From Firmicutes bacterium UBA5201 (GTDB lineage: Bacteria > Bacillota > Clostridia > Peptostreptococcales > Acidaminobacteraceae), in assembly GCA_002412775.1 (NCBI GenBank), contig DHVT01000015.1, positions 186,001 through 250,000 on the forward strand: a stretch of DNA of 64,000 nt, in the 5' to 3' direction. Below are positions 51,653 through 60,042 of this stretch, piece after piece. The stretch's first letter is position 1; each line of letters starts with the position of its first letter. A model generated the notes under the pieces. It searched no databases. It had not been told where the DNA came from and worked only from the letters and a program-made list of their open reading frames with translations. Made by a program: the position numbers and the translations under genes.

Positions 51653-52360
51653 ATGGATAAGTTAACTTTCAATGGTACAATAATTTCAATTCAACCACGT
51701 ATTCGTTTGATCCGATCATTTGATGAAATTTCTCATGCATATCTTGGTTTTGCTATTGAATTAGAAGGAAAGATTGATCATCAACTGGATACTATAGAAC
51801 CTGTTGCCACAGAGAAGTCCATCTTCTCAGTCGGGATCGGAAAAGCAGCTCACGCCAAGCACCAGTTCAAAGTAAATGATGTCATCTCTGGAGAGTGCTT
51901 ACCCGTTCCAGATCCAGATCTTGAACCAGTCGAATACTACAAGGTGTCAAAACTAAATGTCATCTCACAGGGTACGACCACTAAATCAACGCCACCTTGG
52001 GAACAAGTGCCGCCTGAGCTGGAAATTTACAGGGAAAGAGGTCACCGAAGACTTTCGGCCAGGACATTTGAGAGTAAGTGCAGCAGCTGTATGTGGGGAG
52101 CTCGTATGCCTGTGGAAATCATTATTGATAACTGGAATCCTAAAGGTCAAAGAAAATATAGATTCGAAACTTTCTGTTATGGTCCGCTGGACTGTGAGCT
52201 ATATAAAGCTGGTCCAAACCGCAAGGTGGAAGGACGAAATGGAATGGTGTATGTAGAGGAAGATTGGATTGATCAGATGGCTGTGGAACATCGCAATGAG
52301 GGGTTGCCTATTCGAAAAATATCAGATGATGATGATGACGAGGAGAATATACCGTTTTGA
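51653..52360 (+). CDS. OB-like protein with Cys cluster and SSB-type acidic tail, 235 aa
   Basis: No named family. The first 100 residues have OB-fold-like strands (FNGTIISIQPRIRLIRSFDE, GFAIELEGKID, FKVNDVISGECLPVP). Then come SKCSSCMWGARMPVEI and FCYGPLDCELYKAG, four Cys in two pairs that may bind zinc. The C-terminus is SDDDDDEENIPF-stop, closely matching the SSB C-terminal tail. It may bind single-stranded nucleic acid and recruit repair enzymes. Start ATG follows AAAGGAGG. A second SSB-tail protein lies at 40869. Confidence 0.7.
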   Translation: MDKLTFNGTIISIQPRIRLIRSFDEISHAYLGFAIELEGKIDHQLDTIEPVATEKSIFSVGIGKAAHAKHQFKVNDVISGECLPVPDPDLEPVEYYKVSKLNVISQGTTTKSTPPWEQVPPELEIYRERGHRRLSARTFESKCSSCMWGARMPVEIIIDNWNPKGQRKYRFETFCYGPLDCELYKAGPNRKVEGRNGMVYVEEDWIDQMAVEHRNEGLPIRKISDDDDDEENIPF

Positions 52361-52408
52361 TATGGGATCAGATGTAGTCTGTCAAAGGAGTTATGGAGGT
52401 TGATTTAA

Positions 52409-52876
52409 GTGAAGATATATTTTGCATCAAAATTATTAAAAGCCTTACTGGTTTTATTTGCTACAGGCGTGGTATTCTTTGGAATTATTATTTTGCCTAT
52501 TCTGGCTGAAGAAATGGTGATCATGTATCCTGAGCTTGATTATGCTAAGCTGCCAATTTTGATTTCCACTGAGTTACTATTAGTGCTATTATTGACTGGG
52601 GTAGGAATCATTATGTATCTTCTTGTGATGTTTGATCACGATGACACATTCAGTTTGAAGTTTGTTAAAGGACTTGAGATCTTAGTAGGGATGTGCTCAA
52701 TAGCATCTGTAGGAATTATACTTATTATTGTTTATATGAGTAGCTTTGGAGGACCTGGCCCATTATTATCATTAGTAATGATTGGGACCATAATTGTGAT
52801 ATGGATTGTAGCTGCGGTTACTTTGCTGATTCGTGCCATAATAAAAAAGCCATCATTTATAAAGACGAGTAAATAG
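52409..52876 (+). CDS. DUF2975-like four-TM membrane protein
   Basis: 155 residues with four helices (LLKALLVLFATGVVFFGIII; LPILISTELLLVLLLTGVGI; EILVGMCSIASVGIILIIVY; IGTIIVIWIVAAVTLLIRAI) and a loop DHDDTFSLKFVKGLEIL typical of DUF2975 proteins, which normally sit next to a YozG-like XRE regulator. No regulator follows here: 52877-53119 shows nothing coding. GTG start with ATGGAGG nine bases upstream. Confidence 0.78.
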   Translation: MKIYFASKLLKALLVLFATGVVFFGIIILPILAEEMVIMYPELDYAKLPILISTELLLVLLLTGVGIIMYLLVMFDHDDTFSLKFVKGLEILVGMCSIASVGIILIIVYMSSFGGPGPLLSLVMIGTIIVIWIVAAVTLLIRAIIKKPSFIKTSK

Positions 52877-53119
52877 GTTATGTTCAATCAGATGATCGGT
52901 TATGAAAATGTCATCAAAAAATTTGTAAACTGGAAGTAAAGATGAATGGAGAAAGTTAAGAACCCATTATTAATATTGAACATGGATCCAATTTTAACAG
53001 CGGCATTTTTCGCAGCCACTGTTTCTGCCGTTATTATTCATCCATCAATTTTCCAGCTGCTATTCTGCTGTCAAAATTCACGATGCGTTGTTTTATTTGA
53101 TTGAGGAGGATGATGTTAA

Positions 53120-53734
53120 ATGAAAAAAGCATTACTGATCTGGGGCGGATGGGATGGACACAAGCCATTAGAGGTAGCAGATAGAATTGGTGCCGAGCTG
53201 GAAAAAAGAAATTATGAGGTGACCAAAACCAGCCATTTCGGGTGTCTTCTCAACGAAGAAGAACTCTACAGTTATGATGTTATTGTTCCTATATGGTCAT
53301 GTGGAATAAAAAGCGATATCTATTTGAATGAACTCGCCGATGCTATAAAGTCTGGAATTGGATTGGCGACATTCCATGGTGGCATTAATTGGTTTGATCA
53401 AGATGAGTATTATCGAATCATAGGTGGATTCTACTTACATGATACAAAATGTGAAAGTTATGAAGTTGTGATTGCCAATAAAGATCATATCATTACAAAA
53501 GGACAAAGTGATTTTGAAATATATAATGAAAAATATTTTCTTCAAGTAGACCCAACCAATGATATTTTAGCAAGTGCCAATTTTTCAGGTATAGAGATGC
53601 CTATAGCATGGACACGAAGTTACGGCAAAGGTCAGGTTTTTTATACCACATTTGCCCATCAGCCGGAGGATTTATTTGGTAACAACAGTCTCGAAATGCT
53701 GTTGAATGGTATAGAATGGTGCACAAGAAAATAA
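53120..53734 (+). CDS. ThuA-domain protein
   Basis: 204 residues of the ThuA (glutamine-amidotransferase-like) fold: KKALLIWGGWDGHKPLEVAD, SYDVIVPIWSCGIKSDIYLN, SGIGLATFHGGINWFDQDEY, then SYGKGQVFYTTFAHQPEDLF. These are usually linked to trehalose or other sugar catabolism; the catalytic Cys of amidotransferases is replaced. Starts after GAGGAGG. Monocistronic as far as visible. Confidence 0.85.
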   Translation: MKKALLIWGGWDGHKPLEVADRIGAELEKRNYEVTKTSHFGCLLNEEELYSYDVIVPIWSCGIKSDIYLNELADAIKSGIGLATFHGGINWFDQDEYYRIIGGFYLHDTKCESYEVVIANKDHIITKGQSDFEIYNEKYFLQVDPTNDILASANFSGIEMPIAWTRSYGKGQVFYTTFAHQPEDLFGNNSLEMLLNGIEWCTRK

Positions 53735-53801
53735 CAAAATGCCTACTGAATACTACCACTGAATTCAACTCAGATCACCACATAGGAAAGGAAAACACCA
53801 T

Positions 53802-55262
53802 ATGTTCAATAACAGAAGATTTTTAAGACTGACAGTCATACTCATAACCCTTTTAGCGATCCTTGTATTTTTTGGTGCCTGCGCTGTGAAGGATGGTCCG
53901 CTCCCTACCCCTACAGAGACTGATGAACCTGTTGCGGTGCAAAGTCCTGCCCCCGACATCAATACGGTGATGCTTTTGGAGGATGCTCAAAAAACAAACA
54001 GTTGGCAAGTTTTCATAGACGATATTTATGGACTTTATGGATTCAAGGATCAAGAGGGTAATATAGTCATTGAACCCATATTCATTGGTGCTGAGGATTT
54101 TGAAGGCGGAAGAGCCATTGTGAAAGTGAAATCGGATGAGCATTTCGGCATCCTTGAAGGTGGCATCTACGGTCTTATCGATCCAGAGGGTGAGTTCGTC
54201 ATTGACCCAGAGGGTCTGCTTACCCGTGTGGACCAGTGGCATTATCTTTATGCAAAAGGAGATGATTACTATCCTGCCTACGGTATTGATGGATTTTCGA
54301 TGATGAAGCGCACCTTTTTGGATGGGAATGGCAAGGCGCTGGGGGATGAACGTTTCTATTACGTGGAGGCGATAAAAGAAGATTTGTTCTTAGCCAACAT
54401 AGGCTCAAAGTCGCTTTTCATAGACAGTGAGGGGATGATGCTAAAGGATTATCCTGAGTTCAGTTTTGCAGTGACCAGTGAAATCAGCGACGATGCCATT
54501 ACCCTCGTACCCATGGATGATCCAGCAGGAAGAATCAAGTATGTGCTGTCGAGTAATGGAGTGTTATTGCAAAACAAGAGCACAAGTGGATCACTCACCG
54601 AAGGAGTGAGTTATAAACATGAGGTGATATCGCCTTATATTGGGTCTTCAGTGATATTTCCAGTGATGACGATGAATGACTTGACCGTTCAGGACAAGTT
54701 GAATCAAGCCATACAAGACTTCGCTACAGAGGCTATATGGGAAACCGATTTAACTGGTGAGAAAATTGGGACCTATGATGAGCTTGAACAGATCAGCCAA
54801 ACTGTGGTGAACGAATTTTCATTGTCTCTTCGAAATAATCTGCTGAATATCGATTCATTTGGATACTTTTATGGATTCGGAGCGGCACATCCAAACAGTT
54901 TCAGGTTTACGAAGTATTTGGATTTCAGCACTGGAGAAGTGCTGTCGCTTGATATGCTTTTTGAAGAGGAGTTGGACTGGCGACTGGCCATTGTAAAGGA
55001 AATTGATCGACAGTTTATGGCAGATGAAGATGCGTATTTATTCATTGAAAAGACTGAGACGGAAACAGAGCGTTTAGAATCTTTTTACAATGCACACTTT
55101 GAAATTTCATTTAAGGAAGACTTTATGACCGTATATTTCTCGGTCTACGAAATCGCACCCTATGCGGCAGGAATACCCACTTATGAAGTGTCCTACGAAC
55201 TGCTCAATGATTATTACGACATCGGTTCGGATTTTTATAATGCACTTTTCGATTTGAATTAG
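53802..55262 (+). CDS. Lipoprotein with WG-like repeats and DUF3298 domain
   Basis: 486 residues. Signal peptide with lipobox LVFFGAC; acylated Cys near residue 27. Residues about 70-150 have WG-type repeats (YGLYGFKDQEGNIVIEP, YGLIDPEGEFVIDPEGL). Residues about 275-480 are a DUF4163/DUF3298 pair: YKHEVISPYIGSSVIFPVMT and GAAHPNSFRFTKYLDFSTGE. This is the domain pair of PdaC and RsiV-like extracellular proteins. Outer-face membrane protein; enzyme activity not evident. A bidirectional terminator follows. Confidence 0.85.
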   Translation: MFNNRRFLRLTVILITLLAILVFFGACAVKDGPLPTPTETDEPVAVQSPAPDINTVMLLEDAQKTNSWQVFIDDIYGLYGFKDQEGNIVIEPIFIGAEDFEGGRAIVKVKSDEHFGILEGGIYGLIDPEGEFVIDPEGLLTRVDQWHYLYAKGDDYYPAYGIDGFSMMKRTFLDGNGKALGDERFYYVEAIKEDLFLANIGSKSLFIDSEGMMLKDYPEFSFAVTSEISDDAITLVPMDDPAGRIKYVLSSNGVLLQNKSTSGSLTEGVSYKHEVISPYIGSSVIFPVMTMNDLTVQDKLNQAIQDFATEAIWETDLTGEKIGTYDELEQISQTVVNEFSLSLRNNLLNIDSFGYFYGFGAAHPNSFRFTKYLDFSTGEVLSLDMLFEEELDWRLAIVKEIDRQFMADEDAYLFIEKTETETERLESFYNAHFEISFKEDFMTVYFSVYEIAPYAAGIPTYEVSYELLNDYYDIGSDFYNALFDLN

Positions 55263-55274
55263 AATGTGGAGCTA

Positions 55275-55312
55275 AAAATGACCCTAGTCATAAACACTGA
55301 CTGGGGTCATTA
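55275..55312. terminator. Bidirectional terminator
   Basis: AATGACCCTAGTCA and TGACTGGGGTCATT pair between two convergent genes. Confidence 0.75.
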
Positions 55313-55323
55313 CTTGATTGTCG

Positions 55324-55872
55324 TTATAAAAGCATGTCCACAAGGTTCCCGGCTGCCTTATTCGTCATTGCATCTTTATAGGGGTTGCTTTCGCTAGCTG
55401 TGGTTGTTTTGGTAACACCGCCTGATACATAGCTTTTACCACATTCTGGACAGATGCTGTGAAAGATTTGCACACTCTGGGCAATGACTTCTTTGCCCTC
55501 TTTTTTTGCATCTGCCTGTTCATTGGAGACGTGCTCCATCTCATGGGAAATCACCGCCGTAGCAGCTTGAGCAGGGTTTAGGCGGGTAGGAGCTTTAAAG
55601 GACACTCCAGGATCATCGGATTGGTCTTGATAGGTCCGTGTCGCACATGAGGCACATTCAACAACCCCCATTCTCTTCAAAGTCTTATCGTCAAAAACCT
55701 CTTTAAGTGTAGACAATTGTTGATCTGCAGGCACAAATTTATTGTTTGATTGTTGAGGCAGGCCGGTCTTTTGAACATTACTAATAGGAGGTCCACCAAA
55801 GTGCACTTTTTCATGAGTTGGCTGAATATTACTCACGGGATAAGCTGCTTGAGTCGGATTTATTTTTTCCAT
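55324..55872 (-). CDS. SprA-like putative metalloprotease
   Basis: 182 residues. HExxH-like zinc site in AVISHEMEHVSNEQADAKKE, preceded by CASCATRTYQDQSDDPGVSF (first Cys pair) and followed by HSICPECGKSYVSGGVTKTT (second Cys pair). This matches the SprA-related family of small putative metalloproteases. The start at 55872 follows GCAGGTG; three codons further upstream is an alternative. Cytoplasmic, no signal peptide. Confidence 0.8.
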   Translation of the reverse strand: MEKINPTQAAYPVSNIQPTHEKVHFGGPPISNVQKTGLPQQSNNKFVPADQQLSTLKEVFDDKTLKRMGVVECASCATRTYQDQSDDPGVSFKAPTRLNPAQAATAVISHEMEHVSNEQADAKKEGKEVIAQSVQIFHSICPECGKSYVSGGVTKTTTASESNPYKDAMTNKAAGNLVDMLL

Positions 55873-56014
55873 AAGAATCACCTGCTTTTATTATACACCC
55901 ATGTGATCTATTTGAAAAGTGGACTGATTATTGTGGATTGGGCATTTAACTTTGATTTTGTACTATAATTTAAGGTATAATGGTTTTAAAGTAAAACTGA
56001 GTATTGGAGGGCAT

Positions 56015-57751
56015 ATGTCGCTGAAACAAAAGATTGATCAAATCAGAAAGAATCCTAAAGCGTATGTCTCTGAGCAGATGGACCATTACCATCAAGCGTT
56101 TCAAGAGTACGATGATGAGTCTTTGCTTTGTCTGTTATTCGCTGCGAATGCATTTGAATATGACGACATATTCGATCGTGTGAACACGAGAATAGCTGAA
56201 TCACATACTTTCTTTGAAAATCTGGAATACGTCTTCTTTTACCATCAAGCACAGGGGCTATATAATCGAGGTCTATATCGAAACAATGAAGCGATGATGC
56301 ATTTATCCCGTTCGTATGACATAGCACTTCAACTTCAAAATGATAGCTATATCGCAAGAAGTTTAGCGCTGATCAGCACAATTTTCGACATGAATGAAGA
56401 CCGTGAATCCGCCATGAATTACAGCAAGCACGCCGTAGAAATGTGTTCCAAAATTGAAGATCCAGCAGATATTGCGGATATTTACATGAACTATGCACTT
56501 TTGATTGACCATTCGGGTAAGCCAAAAGATGCGCTCTACGGGTTTCATTTTGCTGAGAAGACTTATGAAACACTACCTGAGTGTGAAAGCTACTTGAACT
56601 ATTGTGTGTCTCTTTTCAATATCGCCAAAGCTTATGTTGCGCTCAATGATACTGATCAGGCAAAGCTCTATTTTGACAAATCGATGGCTATTGGTGAAAA
56701 ACAGGGATTCTTGGGTTACTTCACACGTTCAATCAAGTTTATAGCTGAGTTTTATAGAAATCAAGGTGAAATCGAAAGAGCATACGATTTGCTGCTTGTA
56801 TATTTGGATTTTCAACAAAAGTCAGCCAATAACAGGATCAAAGCGATTGCAAATAAGCATCGAAAAGAATACTCACCTCATTTTGAAAATATGCATCAAC
56901 TTTATCAAATGAACAGCCAACTCCACAGAGAACTGATTGCGCTGCAACAGACCCTTTATACAGAAAAAGATTTGGGTGAGAGCGATGAGAAAAAGTTTGT
57001 GGAAATTGTCAAGGGCATTAGAAATGATGAGTTTGTTCCTTATTTACAGCCAATTTGGTCTATAGAAACCCAGAAAATTTTGGGAGCAGAGCTTTTGGCG
57101 AGATGGCACAAACCAGATGGCAGGGTCATCAGCCCATTTGAATTCATTGAACGTATTGAAAACACGGAGTTTATTGCTTTAATGAGTGAAAAACTCATTA
57201 AAAAAACACTGAATCTGATAGCGCCATTCATTAAAACGAAAATGCCGGATTTCAAGCTGTCCATCAACATTTCACCCTATCAGCTTGCAAATCAGAATTT
57301 GGTTGCATTCCTTGAACTCTGCTGTGTCGAGTATGGGATTAGGCCTCAGAACATCACTATTGAAATCATTGAGCGCATATTTATCGAAAATAATCCCGAG
57401 GCGATCGCACAACTCTTCGCATTGTCTTCAAAAGGTTTTTCGATTGCCCTGGACGATTTCGGTTCCGGTTACTCATCTCTTAGTTGTCTGGTTTCACTCC
57501 CGGTGGACACTGTAAAGATCGATCGCAGCCTGATTATTGGCATCAAAAGTGGTGAACGCTCTGAAAGGCTACTTCGAAGTATTGTCGCTATGGTGACTGA
57601 TCTCGATATGAATACAGTCGCCGAGGGGATAGAAACGCATGAACAGTGGTTGATCGTGAAAGATGCCGGTTGTAATGAAGGTCAAGGGTTCATGATTGCG
57701 AAGCCATGCAATATTGAGGATTGTCTTTGGTTAAAACCAACAGAAGATTAA
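56015..57751 (+). CDS. TPR-EAL cyclic-di-GMP phosphodiesterase
   Basis: 578 residues. About 1-320 are TPR-like helices (ALISTIFDMNEDRESAMNYS, NIAKAYVALNDTDQAKLYFD). The EAL domain (about 330-575) has the signature as GAELLARWHKPDG, NISPYQLANQNL, EIIERIF, DDFGSGYSSLSCL, and EGIET then GQGFMIAKP. Metal and catalytic residues (E of E-L-L, DD of DDFG, K of VKIDRS, E of EGIET) are intact, so it should hydrolyse c-di-GMP. ATG at 56015 follows TGGAGGG. The TPR part may sense a partner protein. Confidence 0.9.
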   Translation: MSLKQKIDQIRKNPKAYVSEQMDHYHQAFQEYDDESLLCLLFAANAFEYDDIFDRVNTRIAESHTFFENLEYVFFYHQAQGLYNRGLYRNNEAMMHLSRSYDIALQLQNDSYIARSLALISTIFDMNEDRESAMNYSKHAVEMCSKIEDPADIADIYMNYALLIDHSGKPKDALYGFHFAEKTYETLPECESYLNYCVSLFNIAKAYVALNDTDQAKLYFDKSMAIGEKQGFLGYFTRSIKFIAEFYRNQGEIERAYDLLLVYLDFQQKSANNRIKAIANKHRKEYSPHFENMHQLYQMNSQLHRELIALQQTLYTEKDLGESDEKKFVEIVKGIRNDEFVPYLQPIWSIETQKILGAELLARWHKPDGRVISPFEFIERIENTEFIALMSEKLIKKTLNLIAPFIKTKMPDFKLSINISPYQLANQNLVAFLELCCVEYGIRPQNITIEIIERIFIENNPEAIAQLFALSSKGFSIALDDFGSGYSSLSCLVSLPVDTVKIDRSLIIGIKSGERSERLLRSIVAMVTDLDMNTVAEGIETHEQWLIVKDAGCNEGQGFMIAKPCNIEDCLWLKPTED

Positions 57752-57783
57752 TTTTTTAAATCAGATGTTATACAGGTGAAGAA

Positions 57784-58710
57784 ATGAATAATTTTAGAAA
57801 TGTGATTCCAGCACTTTTCATCGCAATGAAAAAAAAAGAAACGCCGATTATGGCGAAAATTTTAGCGGCGATTGCTGTCATTTACGTGCTATCTCCCATA
57901 GATCTGATTCCCGATGCAATACCTATATTCGGAATGATGGATGACTTCATAATCATACCTGTTCTTACATTTATCGCAAGTAAACTTATTCCGGACCATG
58001 TGATGGAAGTCTGTGTCCTAGAGGCACAAGAACACATGAAAGACGGCATCCCCAGAAAGTGGTTTTATGCGGTTCCAATCGTCTTTATATGGGGTTTGCT
58101 CATCTTTTTTGTAGCACGTTATTTCACAGAAGTGGACCCAAGGGAAATTATCGATTATATTAATGCGTCACCGAATAGAGGGTTGCTTATACTAATCGGA
58201 CTCTTCAGTCTCAAGGCGGTTACTTTTGTTGTTCCTATAGCACTTTTATTCATTGCATCAGGTGCTTTTTTACCGCTTTTTCAAGCGATTGTTTTAACCT
58301 ATATACTAATTGCCATCGAGTTTACTTTGACGTTTGTTATCGGTAGACGACTTGGTCAAGAAAAAGTATCCAGATATTTGTCAAAAAACAAAAGAACACA
58401 AAAATTGTTTTCCATGAATCTGGAAGAGGGATTTTTGATCTCCATGATTTTACGCGTTGTTCCTAATCCGTCAGTGGATTTCACCAGTCTTTTGCTGAGT
58501 ACGACCAACGTCACCTATAAAACTTTCATTTTGGGATCCCTGATCGGCATTTCGCCAAGTTTGCTGACTTATATTTTCATCGGTGAAGCCATCTGGGATC
58601 CGCTATCTATCGCATTTATAATTCCTATCATTATTCGGGTGGTTCTGAGTGTCGGTTCATTTGTCTATTACAAAAAAAGCCCTCGCTTCAAAAATATTAG
58701 AAATAGCTAG
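57784..58710 (+). CDS. DUF1232 (YkvA)-VTT/DedA-type membrane fusion protein
   Basis: 308 residues. The N-terminus is a DUF1232 domain (YVLSPIDLIPDAIPIFGMMD, then DFIIIPVLTFIASKLIP). The C-terminal 200 residues are a VTT/SNARE-associated (TVP38/DedA-like) membrane domain: FSLKAVTFVVPIALLFIASG, FTLTFVIGRRLGQEKVSRYL, RVVPNPSVDFTSLLLSTTNV. DedA-like proteins move lipids or maintain membrane potential. ATG follows GGTGAAGAA. Coding fusion of two usually separate families. Confidence 0.85.
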   Translation: MNNFRNVIPALFIAMKKKETPIMAKILAAIAVIYVLSPIDLIPDAIPIFGMMDDFIIIPVLTFIASKLIPDHVMEVCVLEAQEHMKDGIPRKWFYAVPIVFIWGLLIFFVARYFTEVDPREIIDYINASPNRGLLILIGLFSLKAVTFVVPIALLFIASGAFLPLFQAIVLTYILIAIEFTLTFVIGRRLGQEKVSRYLSKNKRTQKLFSMNLEEGFLISMILRVVPNPSVDFTSLLLSTTNVTYKTFILGSLIGISPSLLTYIFIGEAIWDPLSIAFIIPIIIRVVLSVGSFVYYKKSPRFKNIRNS

Positions 58711-58721
58711 TGTGTTAAATT

Positions 58722-58747
58722 AAAGAAAGCCCATGATGGGCTTTCTT
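58722..58747. terminator. Bidirectional terminator
   Basis: AAAGAAAGCCCA and GGGCTTTCTTT pair between convergent genes. Confidence 0.85.
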
Positions 58748-58763
58748 TGATTGTGCAGTCGTT

Positions 58764-59840
58764 TTATTGTTGTTTGAGCTCGATTTTTACAGCTGTGTTA
58801 TCGCTGTATAATAGATTGAAGAGCGATGCGGGTACATAGGTGCTATTTTCGATGAGCATAGGGGATACTCCAAACTCGAAATTTTGTGTAAGTCCAATGG
58901 CTTGACTGCTGGCTTTGAAGTAACTGTCATTGCCGATGTAGAGTGTGGTTTTCACGGTCCCATCATCAAGAAGGATGCTTTTGTCCTCACCATTCCATGT
59001 GACACTGAAACCCAGGCCCTCTGCGACTGCTCTTAGTGGAAGCATGAGGAGACCGTTCTCGCTCATCAGATTTTGACCACCAAGTTCAACGGCTTTGTCT
59101 TGAATGGTGAGTGTTGCAGTATCCAAACCTGCCATAGGAGTATAGACCGCCCTGACGCCCAATTCTTCTTCTTGTCCAACCAGAACAGCTTTTGTGGCAC
59201 CCGTTTGTCCTGGATAGCTCAGTGCAACAATCTCGTACCAAATAAAGAGTTGCGTTCCAACTTGAATGTCATCCAGAGTCACTATTTGTTTCGTTTTATA
59301 AGGCGTCAATGGGTTTTCCTCAACAAACGCGACTATGAGATCGCCTTCTTTGTTGAGCGCTCGTACGACACCATCGGTTCTAGAAATGATTTCCTTTATA
59401 GTGAAGAGCTCCGCATGGCTTTTATCCTTTTCCACTTGAGTGACGATTGCAATAGCATGAGACTGTGGTGGCAAACTTTTCGTCATTGCCGCACTGTAAT
59501 AGACAAAAATGACATCGCCAATTTCCAAGTCATTCAATGAGGCGGGTAGACCAGTCTTTGAATCTAGGATCAGAGTCTTTTCAGAAATATTCAGAACAAC
59601 TTCCATCTCATTCACAGTGACAAGCAATTGATTGTTGTTAAAAGGTGCTTTAGCAACAGCATTGCCTTTAAGTTGATCGGACGTCTTAACCGGTTCAGTG
59701 GCTGTGCCTAGAGTTTGAGTGACCGATGTTTCCAGCCCGGGAGAAACTGCAAATGCCGATATTGAAGTGGCACCTATTGTCAAGATAAGGGTTAAACTGA
59801 GGACCAACGCAAAGGCCAGCCCCTTTTTTTGTGATTTCAT
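58764..59840 (-). CDS. Secreted protein with copper-amine-oxidase-N-like domain
   Basis: 358 residues. Signal peptide (GLAFALVLSLTLILTIGATS with AFA cleavage). Middle strands ITQVEKDKSHAELFTIKEII and a C-terminal domain MSENGLLMLPLRAVAEGLGF, SVTWNGEDKSILLDDGTVKT, FEFGVSPMLIENSTYVPASL is the copper-amine-oxidase N-terminal-like (stalk) domain used by many Firmicutes surface proteins. No catalytic domain is fused. Exported. Function unknown, probably cell-envelope linked. Confidence 0.85.
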   Translation of the reverse strand: MKSQKKGLAFALVLSLTLILTIGATSISAFAVSPGLETSVTQTLGTATEPVKTSDQLKGNAVAKAPFNNNQLLVTVNEMEVVLNISEKTLILDSKTGLPASLNDLEIGDVIFVYYSAAMTKSLPPQSHAIAIVTQVEKDKSHAELFTIKEIISRTDGVVRALNKEGDLIVAFVEENPLTPYKTKQIVTLDDIQVGTQLFIWYEIVALSYPGQTGATKAVLVGQEEELGVRAVYTPMAGLDTATLTIQDKAVELGGQNLMSENGLLMLPLRAVAEGLGFSVTWNGEDKSILLDDGTVKTTLYIGNDSYFKASSQAIGLTQNFEFGVSPMLIENSTYVPASLFNLLYSDNTAVKIELKQQ

Positions 59841-59927
59841 TTGAATACCTCCATTTATTATATTGTTATTAGATTTGACGTAACTAAAGCGAAGAAAGTT
59901 CCATGATAAAAATGACTACAAAAAAAC

Positions 59928-59957
59928 GATGATTCTTGGTACCAAGTACCAAATCGT
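59928..59957 (+). promoter_or_regulatory. Hairpin upstream of the triple-RidA gene
   Basis: CGATGATTCTTGGTACCAAG, then TACCAAATCG. The TTGGTACCAA core is a perfect palindrome. It resembles the GGTACCACGTACC core of the island repeat but lacks its other parts. It may be a terminator-like stem for minus-strand reading or an operator. Confidence 0.35.
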
Positions 59958-59978
59958 CTGAAATTTCTGTGAAATGAT

Positions 59979-60007
59979 TTGACATTACCCTGAGGGTGAA
60001 ATACAAT
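59979..60007 (+). promoter_or_regulatory. Promoter of triple-RidA gene with palindrome in spacer
   Basis: TTGACA, 17 bp, TACAAT. The spacer contains ACCCTGAGGGT, an 11-bp palindrome suited to a regulator binding between -35 and -10. Confidence 0.7.
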
Positions 60008-60042
60008 TCACATAAACACATCAAAAAAGGGAGAACACATTT

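Noticed and set aside
59073..59540. 155-codon ORF opposite the secreted stalk-domain protein
   Set aside because: Antisense shadow of the 58764-59840 gene, which has a signal peptide and recognisable domain.
59928..59957. Copy of the GTACC element upstream of the triple-RidA gene
   Set aside because: Only GGTACCAAGTACC is shared; the GGCGGT units, middle part and right-end hairpin are missing, and it sits 13 kb outside the island.
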